From assembly GCA_028279885.1 (NCBI GenBank), contig JANQMX010000002.1, positions 1-64,000 of the forward strand: 64,000 bases of DNA. The letters are read 5' to 3'. The notes beneath the pieces were generated by a model. The model did no database searches. It saw only the letters and a list, made by a program, of their open reading frames with translations, and had not been told where the DNA came from. This document shows positions 48,261 through 58,408 of the stretch, piece after piece (position 1 is the stretch's first letter; each line of letters starts with the position of its first letter). The stretch is from Rhodovibrionaceae bacterium (GTDB lineage: Bacteria > Pseudomonadota > Alphaproteobacteria > Kiloniellales > DSM-21159). The translations under genes and the position numbers were made by a program.

Positions 48261-49460
48261 ATGGATATCCATGAGTATCAGGCCAAGGAGATTCTGACTG
48301 GTTTTGGCGTGAAGACGCCGCGTGGCGGGCTGGCCTACAGCCCCGAGCAGGCGGCCTACCGGGCCCACGAAATCGGCGGCGAAAAGTGGGTCGTCAAGGC
48401 GCAGATCCACAGTGGGGCGCGCGGCAAGGCCGGCGGCATCAAGCTGTGCAGCGACGAGCATGCCGTGTTTGACGCGGCCAACGAGATGTTCGGAAAGCGC
48501 CTGGTGACCAATCAGTCCGGCCCGGGCGGCAAGGTGGTCTACCGCGTCTACGTGGAAGAGGCGGCCAACATCGAGAAAGAGTTCTATCTCGGTTTGGTGC
48601 TCGACCGCACCACCGAGCGGATCATGGTCGTCGCCTCCAAGGCGGGTGGCATGGAGGTCGAAGAGATCGTCCGGTCGCAACCGGCCTCGATCATTCGCGC
48701 CGTAATCGACCCGGCGGTCGGCCTGACCGAATTCCAGGCCCGCGAGATCGCCTTCGGCTTGGATCTCAATCCGAGCCAGGTGCAGCAGGCGGTCAAGATC
48801 ATCAACGGCTGCTATCGCGCCTTCCGCGATCTCGACGCCACCATGGTGGAGATCAATCCGCTGATCGTCACGGAGGAGGGCACTTTGATCGCCCTCGATG
48901 CCAAGATGTCCTTCGACGACAACGCGCTCTTCCGCCGCCCGGAAATCGCCGAGCTGCGCGACAAGAGCCAGGAGGACCCCCGGGAGACGCAGGCCGCCGA
49001 CCGCGGGCTCGCCTACGTCGGACTCGAGGGTAACATCGGCTGCATCGTCAACGGCGCCGGTCTTGCCATGGCGACCATGGACATGATCAAGCTGGCCGGC
49101 GGCAGCCCGGCCAACTTCCTGGACATCGGCGGCGGCGCCTCGCCTGAGCGGGTGGCCAAGGCCTTCCGCCTGGTGCGCTCCGACGAGAACGTCCAGGCCA
49201 TCCTGGTCAACATCTTCGCTGGCATCAATCGCTGCGACTGGGTGGCCGAGGGCATCGTCCAGGCCTTGGAGAACAACCCGGTCGGCATCCCCGTGGTGGT
49301 CCGGCTTTCCGGCACGCACGTCGAGGAGGGCCGCAAGATCCTGGCTCAGAGCGGCTTGCCGATCATCCGTGCGGCGACCCTGTCGGAGGCGGCCGAGCGC
49401 GCCGTTTACGCCTGGAAGCAAAACAACGAACACGACGTCAAGCTGGCGGCCTCGTCATGA
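48261..49460 (+). CDS. mtkA: Malate-CoA ligase (malate thiokinase) beta subunit
   Basis: ATP-grasp subunit of malate thiokinase, which forms malyl-CoA from malate, CoA and ATP. The 399-residue product is SucC-like: [20 protein letters not shown] at the N-terminus, [15 protein letters not shown], and [13 protein letters not shown]. Succinyl-CoA synthetase is the close paralogue; placement among sgaA, hprA, ppc and glyA decides for malate thiokinase. It overlaps mtkB by four bases. Confidence 0.92.
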   Translation: MDIHEYQAKEILTGFGVKTPRGGLAYSPEQAAYRAHEIGGEKWVVKAQIHSGARGKAGGIKLCSDEHAVFDAANEMFGKRLVTNQSGPGGKVVYRVYVEEAANIEKEFYLGLVLDRTTERIMVVASKAGGMEVEEIVRSQPASIIRAVIDPAVGLTEFQAREIAFGLDLNPSQVQQAVKIINGCYRAFRDLDATMVEINPLIVTEEGTLIALDAKMSFDDNALFRRPEIAELRDKSQEDPRETQAADRGLAYVGLEGNIGCIVNGAGLAMATMDMIKLAGGSPANFLDIGGGASPERVAKAFRLVRSDENVQAILVNIFAGINRCDWVAEGIVQALENNPVGIPVVVRLSGTHVEEGRKILAQSGLPIIRAATLSEAAERAVYAWKQNNEHDVKLAASS

Positions 49461-50347
49461 GCATTCTGATCGATCAAACGACTCCCCTCCTGGTCCAGGG
49501 AATCACCGGGCGCATCGCCTCCTTTCACACCAAGGAGATGCTGGAGTACGGCACCAACGTAGTCGGCGGCGTCGTCCCCGGCCGCGGCGGCGAGACGGCC
49601 CAAGGCCTACCGGTGTTCGACACCATGAAGGAGGCGGTGGCCTCCACTGGCGCCAAGGCGAGCCTTGTGCTGGTGCCGCCGCCCTATGCGGCGGACTCGA
49701 TCATGGAAGCCGCCGACTCCGGCATCCGCCTCTGCATCGCCATCACCGACGGCATCCCGGCCCAGGACATGATGCGGGTGAAGCGCTACATGTGGCGCTA
49801 CCGGCAGGAGCGGCGCATGCGCCTCATCGGCCCCAACTGCGCCGGCATCATCAGCCCGGGCAAGGCGCTGATGGGCATCATGCCCGGCCACATCTACGTG
49901 CCGGGGAACGTCGGCATCGTCGGGCGTTCCGGCACCCTGGGATACGAGGCCGCCTCGCAGATGAAAGAGGCCGGCATCGGTGTCTCCACCAGCGTCGGCA
50001 TCGGTGGCGACCCGATCAACGGCAGCTCCTTCCGCGACATCCTGCAGCTCTTCGAGGAAGACCCGGAGACGCACGCCGTGGTGATGATCGGCGAGATCGG
50101 CGGGCCGCAGGAAGCCGCTGCCGCGCAGTACATCCTCAAGCACATGAGCAAGCCCGTCGTCGCCTACGTCGCTGGCCTCAGCGCTCCAAAAGGAAAAAAG
50201 ATGGGCCACGCCGGTGCGATCATCTCGGCCTTCGGCGAGAGCGCGCCGGAGAAAGTGGAAATCCTCCGCGACGTCGGCGCCACCATCGCCGAAACCCCGG
50301 CGGACATCGGCAACACGGTTTCGCAGGTCCTCAAGAAGGCCGCGTAA
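49457..50347 (+). CDS. mtkB: Malate-CoA ligase (malate thiokinase) alpha subunit
   Basis: CoA-binding subunit of malate thiokinase, 296 residues, SucD-like. The CoA-binding N-terminus [16 protein letters not shown], the [11 protein letters not shown] nucleotide loop and the phospho-histidine H251 in KMGHAGAI are present. Start ATG lies in the mtkA stop (ATGA). Malyl-CoA lyase, which would split the product into acetyl-CoA and glyoxylate, is not in the window. Confidence 0.92.
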   Translation: MSILIDQTTPLLVQGITGRIASFHTKEMLEYGTNVVGGVVPGRGGETAQGLPVFDTMKEAVASTGAKASLVLVPPPYAADSIMEAADSGIRLCIAITDGIPAQDMMRVKRYMWRYRQERRMRLIGPNCAGIISPGKALMGIMPGHIYVPGNVGIVGRSGTLGYEAASQMKEAGIGVSTSVGIGGDPINGSSFRDILQLFEEDPETHAVVMIGEIGGPQEAAAAQYILKHMSKPVVAYVAGLSAPKGKKMGHAGAIISAFGESAPEKVEILRDVGATIAETPADIGNTVSQVLKKAA

Positions 50348-50358
50348 GGGAGAGAAGA

Positions 50359-51333
50359 ATGATGACTCAGCCAAGGGTACTGGTGACGCGCCGCTGGCCG
50401 GAAGCTGTCGAAGCCGCCATCGCAGACCGCTTCGACGCCATCTTCAACGAGTCCGACCGGCCGCTGTCGAACGACGACTTCAAGCTCGCCTTCAAAGAGG
50501 TCGACGCCATCCTGCCGACCGTGACCGATCACATCGGCGCCTCGCTTTTCGAGGCCGCCGACACGCGCACGCGGATCCTCGCCAACTATGGCGTCGGCTT
50601 CAATCACATCGACGTGGACGCGGCAAAGGGGCGTGGCATGGTGGTCACCAACACGCCCGACGTTCTGAGCGAGTGCACGGCCGATCTCGCGATGACCCTG
50701 ATGCTGATGGCGGCACGCCGCGTCTCCGAGGGTGAGCGCGAGGTGCGCGATGGCGAATGGAGCGGCTGGCGGCCGACCCATCTGCTGGGCACCAAGATCT
50801 CCGGCAAGACGCTGGGCCTGGTCGGTTTCGGGCGTATCGGCCGCGAGGTTGCACGGCGGGCGCACCACGGCTTCGGCATGACGGTGAAGGTCTTCAACCG
50901 CTCGCCGGTCGATCCGGCCGTGCTGCGCGCCTTCGGCGCCGAGCAGGTCGCCAGCCTCGAGGAACTGCTGCCGCAGTGCGACTTCGTTTCGCTGCATTGC
51001 CAGGGCGGCGCCGACAACCGGCATCTGATCGACGCGCGGCGGCTCAACCAGATGAAGCCGACCGCCTACCTGATCAACACCGCGCGCGGCGAGGTGGTCG
51101 ACGAGAAGGCCCTGGCCCAGGCGCTCTGGTTCGAGACCATCGCCGGCGCCGGCCTCGACGTCTACGACGGCGAGCCTTCCGTGCATCCGGACCTGCGGGC
51201 TTGCGACAATGCCGTACTGCTGCCGCATCTCGGCAGCGCCACCTTCGAGACGCGAGAGGCCATGGGCTTTCGCGTCATCGAGAACTTGCAGGACTTCTTC
51301 GCTGGCCGCACGCCGCGTGATCGGGTGATCTGA
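50359..51333 (+). CDS. hprA: Hydroxypyruvate / glyoxylate reductase (D-2-hydroxyacid dehydrogenase)
   Basis: NAD(P)H-dependent D-2-hydroxyacid dehydrogenase, 324 residues, which reduces hydroxypyruvate to D-glycerate in the serine cycle. The nucleotide fold is VGFGRIGREVARRA (about residue 152 on); the catalytic Arg is in NTARGEVVD, Glu in DVYDGEP, His in LPHLGSAT. Start at ATGATG 50359 after ggagagaag. The frame is open far upstream through mtkB but that is not coding. GyaR/GhrB-type glyoxylate reductase activity is equally compatible. The stop shares one base with ppc. Confidence 0.9.
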   Translation: MMTQPRVLVTRRWPEAVEAAIADRFDAIFNESDRPLSNDDFKLAFKEVDAILPTVTDHIGASLFEAADTRTRILANYGVGFNHIDVDAAKGRGMVVTNTPDVLSECTADLAMTLMLMAARRVSEGEREVRDGEWSGWRPTHLLGTKISGKTLGLVGFGRIGREVARRAHHGFGMTVKVFNRSPVDPAVLRAFGAEQVASLEELLPQCDFVSLHCQGGADNRHLIDARRLNQMKPTAYLINTARGEVVDEKALAQALWFETIAGAGLDVYDGEPSVHPDLRACDNAVLLPHLGSATFETREAMGFRVIENLQDFFAGRTPRDRVI

Positions 51334-54080
51334 TGTTTGCGGCGCAAGCCGACGTCATGACGTTGGCTGCGACCGACGCGCAGCCGATCGAAGTCGTCAC
51401 CGACCGCCATGGCGAGGAGGTCATCGACCTGCTGCACGGTCTTCTGGAAGGCGTGATCAAGCAGCATGCGCCCCCCGTGCGCGATGTGCTCAAGGGCGGT
51501 GCGACGGCTCAGGCCCTGCGCGGCGAACGGCGACTGTCGGCCCTGCAGGCTGTCGGCATCTGGTTTCAACTGCTCGGCATCGCCAACGAGCGCAACGTGA
51601 CGCGGCAGCGTCGCCTGATCGAGATGGGCGGTGGCCCGGACGCGGCGCAAGGCTCTTTCTCTCGCGTGCTGGCGGAGGCGGCGGCCGAAGGCACCGAGCC
51701 GGCAGCTGTCGCAAGCCTGCTCGCTGCCTTGGATATCGGCCCGACGATCACGGCGCATCCGACCGAAGCCAAGCGGGTGACGGTGCTGGAAATCCATCGG
51801 CGCATCTATCGCAAGCTGGCTGAGCTGGAAACGCAGCGTTGGACTGCCGGCGAGCGCGAGCAGCTGGTGCGCGATCTGCGCAACGAGATCGATCTTCTCT
51901 GGATGACCGGCGAGCTGCGTCTCGACCGCCCCACCTTGGACCAGGAGATCGCCTGGGGGCAGCATTTCTTCCGCGATGTGCTGTTCGACAGCACGCCGCT
52001 GCTCTATGAGCGGCTGGAGCAGGCGGTGGGGCGCCACTACCCCGAGGGCGGCGTGCGGGTCCCGGCTTTCATGCGCTTCGCCTCCTGGATCGGCGGCGAC
52101 CGCGACGGCAATCCCAACGTGACCGCGAAGGTGACGCGGGCCGCCCTGGCCAGCAACCGGGCCACGGCGGTCGTCCACTATCGCGAGAAGGTCGGCGAGC
52201 TGGTCCGTGTGTTGAGCATCAGCGCCAATGCGATCGCTATCCCAACGACACTCGTCGAGCGGCTGGCCCAGCTTGAGGCCGAGTGCGACAGCGGCAAGGC
52301 TCTGGCCAAGCGCAACCCGGCAGAGCTCTTCCGCCAGTATCTCATGGCCGTCGACAAGAAGCTGGCGGCGATGCAGGAGCGGGGCAGCGACCGAAGCCTG
52401 GCCTACCGCAGCCCGCGACAGCTTGCCGACGACCTCTTGGTCATGGAGCGGGCGCTTCTCGAGCTGGGCTCACACAGCCTGGCTTGCGGACTCATTCGCC
52501 CGCTGCGCTGGCAGGTGGAGACCTTCGGCTTCCGCAGCGTCTCGCTCGACATCCGGCAGAACGCCACGGTGATCAACCAGGCGGCGCTGGAGGTGCTGCG
52601 CCACAACGGCCATGACGGCCTGGAGCTCGGGACGCCGGCCTGGTCCGCCGCCCTGCGCCAGGCCCTCAACGCGCAGGAGCCCGCACCCTCGCTGCCGGAA
52701 GAGCTGTCGGAGATGAGCCGCGAGACCGTGGCGCTCTTCTCGCTGCTGCGCGACGTGGAGAACGGCACGGACCCGCGGGCGATCGGCGCCTTCATCCTCA
52801 GCATGACCACTTCGGCCGAGGACCTCCTGGCCGTTTGCCTCCTGGCCCGTATGGTCAATCTGCACGTCGGCGGCGATGTTACCGGCCCGCTGGCCCTGCG
52901 CGTGGTGCCGCTGTTCGAGACCATCGACGACTTGCGCCGCGCACCGGAGATCCTGCGCGGCTTCCTGGAGGTGCCCTTGGTCCGGCGCTCTCTGCGTGCC
53001 CAGGGCAACGCTATGGAGATCATGCTGGGCTATTCGGACTCCAATAAGGACGGCGGCTTCTTCTGCTCCACCTGGGAGGTCAGCAAGGCGCAGAAGAAGC
53101 TGGTTGCGGCTGGCCAGGCGCTCGGCATTGGCGTCCGCTTCTTCCATGGCCGCGGCGGCTCGGTCAGCCGTGGCGGCGCGCCGACCGGGCGGGCCGTGGC
53201 CGCGCAGCCGGCCGGAACCGTCAACGGAGCGATGCGGCTGACCGAGCAGGGCGAGGTGGTGTCCTCCAAGTACGCCAACGGCCCGACGGCGCGGTTCCAG
53301 ATGGAGTTGCTGTCGGCCAGCGTGCTGGCCCACTCGCTGCGGCCGGCCTCGAGCAGCGCCGCCACCAGCAAGCCGGAGTTCGAAGAGGCGCTGGAAGCGC
53401 TCTCCGGCCTGTCGCAGGTCGCCTATTGCCAGCTGCTCGCTCAGCCAGGCTTTCTCGGCTACTTCCAGTCGGCCAGTCCGGTCGAGGAACTGGCTCTGCT
53501 CAAGATCGGCTCGCGCCCGGCGCGGCGCTTCGGCGCCGCCAGCCTGGCCGATCTGCGTGCCATCCCCTGGGTCTTCGCCTGGACCCAGAACCGCCATCTC
53601 CTGACCGGCTGGTACGGCATCGGCCGCGCCCTTCAGGCCTTCGTCGACGTGCGCGGCAGCGAAGGCCGCAAGCTGCTGGCGGAACTCTTCGCCGAGTCGC
53701 CGGTCTTCCGACTGATCGTCGACGAAGCGGAAAAGACGCTCTACCAGGCCGACATGGACATCGCCGCGCTCTATGCCGAGCTGGCCCCGGCGGAGGTCCC
53801 GGCAGGCGATATCCTGACCAGCGTGCGCCAGGAATACGATAGGACCTGCGAGGAGATCCGGTCGCTGACCGGCAGCGGCGAGATCGCCGAGCGCTTCCCC
53901 TCCTTCCGGCAGAGAATGGACCGGGTGCGCGACTTGGTCGCCGCGACCAACCGTCAGCAGGTCGAGCTGCTGCGCGATCTGCGCCGGCGGCCGCCTGGCG
54001 ACCCGGCCCGCGAAGAAACCATCGTACCGCTCCTCATGTCGATGAACTGCATCGCCAGTGGCCTCGGCTGGACCGGCTAA
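51333..54080 (+). CDS. ppc: Phosphoenolpyruvate carboxylase
   Basis: Adds bicarbonate to PEP to give oxaloacetate. The 915-residue product has the catalytic AHPTEAKR (H142) and the flexible loop FHGRGGSVSRGGAP (from residue 604). The C-terminus ends GLGWTG where most PEP carboxylases end in RNTG. It sits in the serine-cycle operon, supplying malate for malate thiokinase. The ATG overlaps the hprA stop by one base. Confidence 0.95.
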   Translation: MFAAQADVMTLAATDAQPIEVVTDRHGEEVIDLLHGLLEGVIKQHAPPVRDVLKGGATAQALRGERRLSALQAVGIWFQLLGIANERNVTRQRRLIEMGGGPDAAQGSFSRVLAEAAAEGTEPAAVASLLAALDIGPTITAHPTEAKRVTVLEIHRRIYRKLAELETQRWTAGEREQLVRDLRNEIDLLWMTGELRLDRPTLDQEIAWGQHFFRDVLFDSTPLLYERLEQAVGRHYPEGGVRVPAFMRFASWIGGDRDGNPNVTAKVTRAALASNRATAVVHYREKVGELVRVLSISANAIAIPTTLVERLAQLEAECDSGKALAKRNPAELFRQYLMAVDKKLAAMQERGSDRSLAYRSPRQLADDLLVMERALLELGSHSLACGLIRPLRWQVETFGFRSVSLDIRQNATVINQAALEVLRHNGHDGLELGTPAWSAALRQALNAQEPAPSLPEELSEMSRETVALFSLLRDVENGTDPRAIGAFILSMTTSAEDLLAVCLLARMVNLHVGGDVTGPLALRVVPLFETIDDLRRAPEILRGFLEVPLVRRSLRAQGNAMEIMLGYSDSNKDGGFFCSTWEVSKAQKKLVAAGQALGIGVRFFHGRGGSVSRGGAPTGRAVAAQPAGTVNGAMRLTEQGEVVSSKYANGPTARFQMELLSASVLAHSLRPASSSAATSKPEFEEALEALSGLSQVAYCQLLAQPGFLGYFQSASPVEELALLKIGSRPARRFGAASLADLRAIPWVFAWTQNRHLLTGWYGIGRALQAFVDVRGSEGRKLLAELFAESPVFRLIVDEAEKTLYQADMDIAALYAELAPAEVPAGDILTSVRQEYDRTCEEIRSLTGSGEIAERFPSFRQRMDRVRDLVAATNRQQVELLRDLRRRPPGDPAREETIVPLLMSMNCIASGLGWTG

Positions 54081-54106
54081 CCCTTACCCTGAAGTGAGAG
54101 GACATC

Positions 54107-55411
54107 ATGCTGCAGAATGCCGTTGCCTATGCTGACGACCAACAGTCGGATTTCTTCACGGCCAGCCTCGCCGAGAGCGACCCGGCGCTGGCCCAAGCCG
54201 TCAAGGACGAGCTGCACCGGCAGCAGACCGAGATCGAGCTGATCGCCTCGGAGAACATCGTCTCGCGCGCCGTGCTCGAAGCGCAGGGCTCGGTGCTCAC
54301 CAACAAGTATGCAGAGGGCTATCCCGGCCGGCGCTACTACGGCGGCTGCGAGTACGTCGATGTCGCCGAGGACCTGGCACGGCAGCGCGCCCGCGAGCTT
54401 TTCGGCTGCGACTTCGTCAACGTGCAGCCCCACTCCGGCGCGCAGGCCAATCAGGCCGTCTTCTTCGCTTTGCTGCAGCCGGGCGATACCTTCCTCGGCC
54501 TCAACCTCGCGGCGGGCGGGCATCTGACCCACGGCTCGCCGGTCAACATCTCGGGCAAGTGGTTCAACGCCGTGCCCTACGGCGTCCATGAGGACACACA
54601 TCGGATCGACTACGACGAGGTGGCGCGTCTCGCCGAGCAGCACAAGCCGAAGCTGATCGTCGCCGGCGGTTCGGCCTATGCCCGGCACATCGACTTCGCG
54701 CGTTTCCGAGAGATCGCCGATGCGGTCGGCGCCTACTTCATGGTCGACATGGCGCACTTCGCCGGCCTGGTCGCCGGCGGCGCGCACCCGAGCCCCATCC
54801 CCCATGCCGACGTGGTCACGACCACCACCCATAAGACGCTGCGCGGACCGCGCGGCGGCATGATCCTCTCGCGCTCGGAGGAGCTCGGCAAGAAGATCAA
54901 CTCCGCCGTCTTCCCGGGCCTGCAAGGTGGGCCGCTGATGCACGTCATCGCCGCCAAGGCGGTCGCCTTCGGCGAGGCGCTGCGGCCGGAGTTCAAGAGC
55001 TATGCGGCACAGGTCGTCAGCAATGCGCAAGCCTTGGCCGAGACGCTCAAGCAGGCCGGGCTCGACATCGTCTCCGGCGGGACCGACACGCACCTGGCGC
55101 TGGTCGATCTCAGGCCCATGGGTGTCACCGGCAAGGCGGCCGAGGCAGCGCTCAGCCGGCACCTCATCACCTGCAACAAGAACGGAATCCCCTTCGACCC
55201 GGAGAAGCCCATGGTCACCTCGGGCATTCGTGTCGGCTCGCCGGCCTGCACCACGCGCGGCTTCGGCACGGCCGAGTTCGAGGAGGTCGGTCAGATGATC
55301 GGCGCTGTCCTCGAGGCCGAGCGCATCGCGTCCGGCGAAGAGCCCGTCCTCTCCGAGGTCAAGGAGCAGGTGCGGCGGCTGACCGAGCGCTTTCCGATCT
55401 ACGCAGGCTGA
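54107..55411 (+). CDS. glyA: Serine hydroxymethyltransferase
   Basis: PLP enzyme making serine from glycine and methylene-tetrahydrofolate, the C1 entry step of the serine cycle. The 434-residue product has [28 protein letters not shown], and the PLP lysine in [17 protein letters not shown] 54107 follows agtgagagga. It is the last gene of the operon. Downstream is only a 10-base palindrome TGAGGCCTCA (55409-55418), too small to be called a terminator. Being operon-linked, it may be a dedicated serine-cycle copy. Confidence 0.95.
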   Translation: MLQNAVAYADDQQSDFFTASLAESDPALAQAVKDELHRQQTEIELIASENIVSRAVLEAQGSVLTNKYAEGYPGRRYYGGCEYVDVAEDLARQRARELFGCDFVNVQPHSGAQANQAVFFALLQPGDTFLGLNLAAGGHLTHGSPVNISGKWFNAVPYGVHEDTHRIDYDEVARLAEQHKPKLIVAGGSAYARHIDFARFREIADAVGAYFMVDMAHFAGLVAGGAHPSPIPHADVVTTTTHKTLRGPRGGMILSRSEELGKKINSAVFPGLQGGPLMHVIAAKAVAFGEALRPEFKSYAAQVVSNAQALAETLKQAGLDIVSGGTDTHLALVDLRPMGVTGKAAEAALSRHLITCNKNGIPFDPEKPMVTSGIRVGSPACTTRGFGTAEFEEVGQMIGAVLEAERIASGEEPVLSEVKEQVRRLTERFPIYAG

Positions 55412-55421
55412 GGCCTCACAT

Positions 55422-56789
55422 TTAGGTCTTTGCGGCGGTTGGGCGGTCGTTCGGAATGGTGAGCCAGCCGAGGGTCAGCACGGTCAAAAAGAGGCAGGCG
55501 GTCAGCAAGTAGATCGGCCAGTAGGCCGATGTCATGGCGAAGAGCGTGCTGCAGGCCGTCATGCCGACCGTGCCGCCGAGCAGCTGAGCGGTCATGCTAA
55601 CGCCGCCGGCCTCGCCGCGCTTGTCGGGCGGGACGGTGTTCATGACCTCGCGCAGCGAGGGCACGAAGAGGAAAGACATGCAGCCGCCCCAGACGATCAG
55701 GGCCGGCACCAGCAGGGCATAGCTCTGCCAGATCACGGCAAAGACCAGGCACAACATAGCAAGGGCCGATGCCGCCGCGCCGCGCAGCACCAGCACGCGG
55801 GCGCCGACCTGATCGAGCAGCTTGCCGGCCGGCAAGGACGTCAGAATGGTCGGCACGGTCGAGGCGAGCAGAACGACACCCGCTATCAGGGCACCGACGC
55901 CGAGACTGTTCTGCAGGTAGAGCGCGACGAAGACGAACACCGCCATCTTGCTGAATTGAGCGGCGAAGATGGTCAGGTTGAAGGCCGTGAAGGCGCCGTT
56001 CCTGAACAGCACGACATCGATCAAAGGCTGCGGCACGCGCCGTTCGATGATGACGAAGAGGACCAGCACGATCGACCCGGCCGCCAGCGCCGCCCAGATC
56101 GCGATGGACTGCCAGCCCCAGTCGGGACCTTGCATGACCGCAAAGACGACCAGGCTCAGTCCGGCCACCAGCGTCAGCGCGCCGGATTTGTCGAGCTTGA
56201 TCGCGGCGCCCTCCCGGGGCGGATCCCTCCAAAGGGCCAGGACCATCAGGGCAATCACCACGACGATCGGCGGATTGATCCAGAAGATCCAGCGCCAGGA
56301 GATGAGCTCGGAAAAGAAGCCGCCGGCGATCGGGCCCAGGGAGAGGAAGCAGGTGCCGATCGCGCCGTAGATTCCGATCGCCATGCCGCGCTGCTCGGGT
56401 GGAAAGGCGTGGGTGATGATGGCCAAGGAAGCGGGAAAGATCACCGCGGCTCCGACACCCTGCACGGCACGCATCGAGACCAGCCAAGTACCACTTTCGG
56501 CGAAGCCCGACGCGAGCGAGGCAAGGCCGAAGATCAGAACGCCGATCACGAACAGCCTTTTCAGCCCGATGATATCGCCCAGCCGTCCCGCTGCCGCGGC
56601 AAGGCCGGCGAACACCAGAAGATAGGCGTTCACCACCCAGTGGGACTCGCTCAGCGTCAGACCGAGCTCGTTGTCGATTGTCGGCAGGGCGACGCCGACC
56701 ACGGTTTCGTCGAACACGACGATCCCCAGGACGCCCCCCATCGCAGCAAGTATCCACCACTTGCGGGTATTCTCGTTGACGTTCAGCAC
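55422..56789 (-). CDS. MFS transporter (DHA2/EmrB-like)
   Basis: Fourteen-helix-type major facilitator, about 455 residues, DHA2 family. Signature motifs are DETVVGVALPTIDNELGL in helix 1 and GRLGDIIGLKRLF after helix 2. A GTG at 56789 with a ggagggg Shine-Dalgarno is preferred; another GTG at 56807, four bases after the LysR stop, is also in frame. It probably forms an operon with the upstream LysR gene and may be its target. Drug or metabolite efflux is likely by family; substrate unknown. Confidence 0.85.
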   Translation of the reverse strand: MLNVNENTRKWWILAAMGGVLGIVVFDETVVGVALPTIDNELGLTLSESHWVVNAYLLVFAGLAAAAGRLGDIIGLKRLFVIGVLIFGLASLASGFAESGTWLVSMRAVQGVGAAVIFPASLAIITHAFPPEQRGMAIGIYGAIGTCFLSLGPIAGGFFSELISWRWIFWINPPIVVVIALMVLALWRDPPREGAAIKLDKSGALTLVAGLSLVVFAVMQGPDWGWQSIAIWAALAAGSIVLVLFVIIERRVPQPLIDVVLFRNGAFTAFNLTIFAAQFSKMAVFVFVALYLQNSLGVGALIAGVVLLASTVPTILTSLPAGKLLDQVGARVLVLRGAAASALAMLCLVFAVIWQSYALLVPALIVWGGCMSFLFVPSLREVMNTVPPDKRGEAGGVSMTAQLLGGTVGMTACSTLFAMTSAYWPIYLLTACLFLTVLTLGWLTIPNDRPTAAKT

Positions 56790-56811
56790 GCCCCCCTCCG
56801 ACTTCACTCAA

Positions 56812-57717
56812 TCATGCGCCAAGCCTTTCCTGTAGCCGATCACCGGCGGCCAGGACTACCTCCAATGCCCGTCCCACGCGGGAAGGGTTCCAGATCAAGC
56901 GAGTCGAGACGCGAGGGACGGGAGGTTCCAAGTCGCGGATGACGACGCCTTTCCGCTGCAGGACACGCCAGCCGGCCGGTCCCAGCCCGACGCAGCCGGC
57001 CGTGGCGATGACGAAGAGGATGGTGGCGATCTGGCTGACCTGCTCCACGATGCGCGGCTCGAAGCCGGCCTGCCGGTAGAGCGCCACGTAGAAGTCGTGT
57101 GCCGCCGGGTCGTAGTCGCGTGAGAGGTTGAGGATCGGCTCGCCCTCCAGCTCGGCGATGGCGATGCGCTCCTTGCGGGCCAAGGGGTGGCCCTCGGGCA
57201 GCAGGCAGATGACCGGCTCGGTCATCACCGTCTTGAGCGCCAAGCCGGCGCCGCGCGGCTCGGCGCGCACCATGCCAGCATCGATGGTGCCTTCACGCAG
57301 AGCGGTCATTTGCTCCTTCGCCGTCATCTCGCGAAAGCGGAAGGTAATCTCGGGGGCGACGCTCTGCACCTCGGCCATCAGCCGCGGCATGGCTTCGAAG
57401 GTGGCCGCGCCGATCAGGCCGAAGGTCACGGTGCCGCGTAGGCCACGCGCCGCTTCGCGTGCCCTGAGAACCGTCCGCTCCGCCTTGGCCAGGATCTCAC
57501 CGGCATCCTGGTAGAGCGTGGCGCCGGCCTCGGTCAGCTCGACCAGCCGGCGGTTGCGGCGAAACAGCGGCACGCCCAGACGCCGCTCCAGCTCCTTCAC
57601 CTGCTGGCTGACGGCCGATTGGGTGGCATTGAGCCGGACGGCGGCACGCCGGAAATGCAGCTCTTCGGCGACGGTGCAGAAGCTGCGCAGCAGCTTGAGT
57701 TCCAAATCACTGTTCAC
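56812..57717 (-). CDS. LysR family transcriptional regulator
   Basis: 301 residues with the N-terminal winged helix (FRRAAVRLNATQSAVSQQVK, about residues 22-41) and a LysR effector domain. It has a GTG start. It precedes the DHA2 transporter on the same strand and is divergent from the cytochrome P460-like gene. Either may be its target. The inducer cannot be predicted. Confidence 0.9.
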   Translation of the reverse strand: MNSDLELKLLRSFCTVAEELHFRRAAVRLNATQSAVSQQVKELERRLGVPLFRRNRRLVELTEAGATLYQDAGEILAKAERTVLRAREAARGLRGTVTFGLIGAATFEAMPRLMAEVQSVAPEITFRFREMTAKEQMTALREGTIDAGMVRAEPRGAGLALKTVMTEPVICLLPEGHPLARKERIAIAELEGEPILNLSRDYDPAAHDFYVALYRQAGFEPRIVEQVSQIATILFVIATAGCVGLGPAGWRVLQRKGVVIRDLEPPVPRVSTRLIWNPSRVGRALEVVLAAGDRLQERLGA

Positions 57718-57843
57718 GAATTCTAATCACACGATCAGCAGTGAGCGGTTTTAGTGCTTTACCCTAACGCCATGTCCAGTGCGAACCGAAGAGCATATGC
57801 ACGGAGACCAGCGCCGGGTGGCGTGAAGACAGGGAGCGATGTC

Positions 57844-58404
57844 GTGAGTGCAGCCGTAGCTTTTTCCGGAGCTCTGCCGGTTTTCGCCGTTGCCTTGATC
57901 ACGGCAGCCACGCTCGGGCAGCTCACGAGCAAGGCATCGTCGTCAGAGCCCGTGGAACAGAGTGGGCTGGAGACGGTCTCCGACTACGGCCCGGCGCTCC
58001 TCGCCTATGCCAGGGTCCAGCGGAACGATGGTAGCTATCGGCGCATGCTCATCACGCCTGAGAGCTTGGATGCACTCGAGCATGGCGACGCGCTGCCGGA
58101 AGGCACGCGGATCCTAATGGAGACCTACTACCGGCCGGACCGTGTCAGCACCGTCTTTCACAAGCAGAAGCGCGGGGGCGATTGGCTCTACGGCTCCTTC
58201 GCCGCCTCACGGCCCAATCTCGAGGTGACCGCCCGCAGCTCTTGCGCTGCCTGCCACACCCGCGCCGCCAAGACCGATTCGACCTTCACCCTGCCCAGCA
58301 TCTGGTCCGCGGCAGCAGGTTTGGGCCCTTCCGACTTCGCGTGCGAGCGGGGCGGCCGCACGCCCTGCGGCCTCGACACCTATTCCGAAGGGGCGGCGCG
58401 CTAG
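57844..58404 (+). CDS. Cytochrome P460-like c-type haem protein
   Basis: About 186 residues from the GTG at 57844, which follows agggag and gives a hydrophobic N-terminal signal or anchor (residues 4-26). One haem site CAACH lies at about 134-138. The body matches the pattern of the cytochrome P460 family: GSYRRMLITPESL, LPEGTRILMETYY, then GDWLYGSFA before the CxxCH and DSTFTLPS after it. Family members handle hydroxylamine/NO or other small substrates; this one has no clear partner. Earlier ATG codons (57754, 57772) in frame would give a less signal-like N-terminus. It is convergent with mrpG. Confidence 0.72.
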   Translation: MSAAVAFSGALPVFAVALITAATLGQLTSKASSSEPVEQSGLETVSDYGPALLAYARVQRNDGSYRRMLITPESLDALEHGDALPEGTRILMETYYRPDRVSTVFHKQKRGGDWLYGSFAASRPNLEVTARSSCAACHTRAAKTDSTFTLPSIWSAAAGLGPSDFACERGGRTPCGLDTYSEGAAR

Positions 58405-58408
58405 GAGT

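Noticed and set aside
47220-49433. 737-codon minus-strand open frame
   Set aside because: Antisense to sgaA and mtkA, whose motifs are complete; composition is that of a shadow frame.
54038-54080. Unusual PEP carboxylase C-terminus (WTG for NTG) as evidence of a broken gene
   Set aside because: All catalytic motifs and the full length are present, so it is more likely a subfamily trait.
55409-55418. Palindrome TGAGGCCTCA after glyA as a terminator
   Set aside because: Ten bases without a loop or T-run; likely chance in GC-rich DNA.
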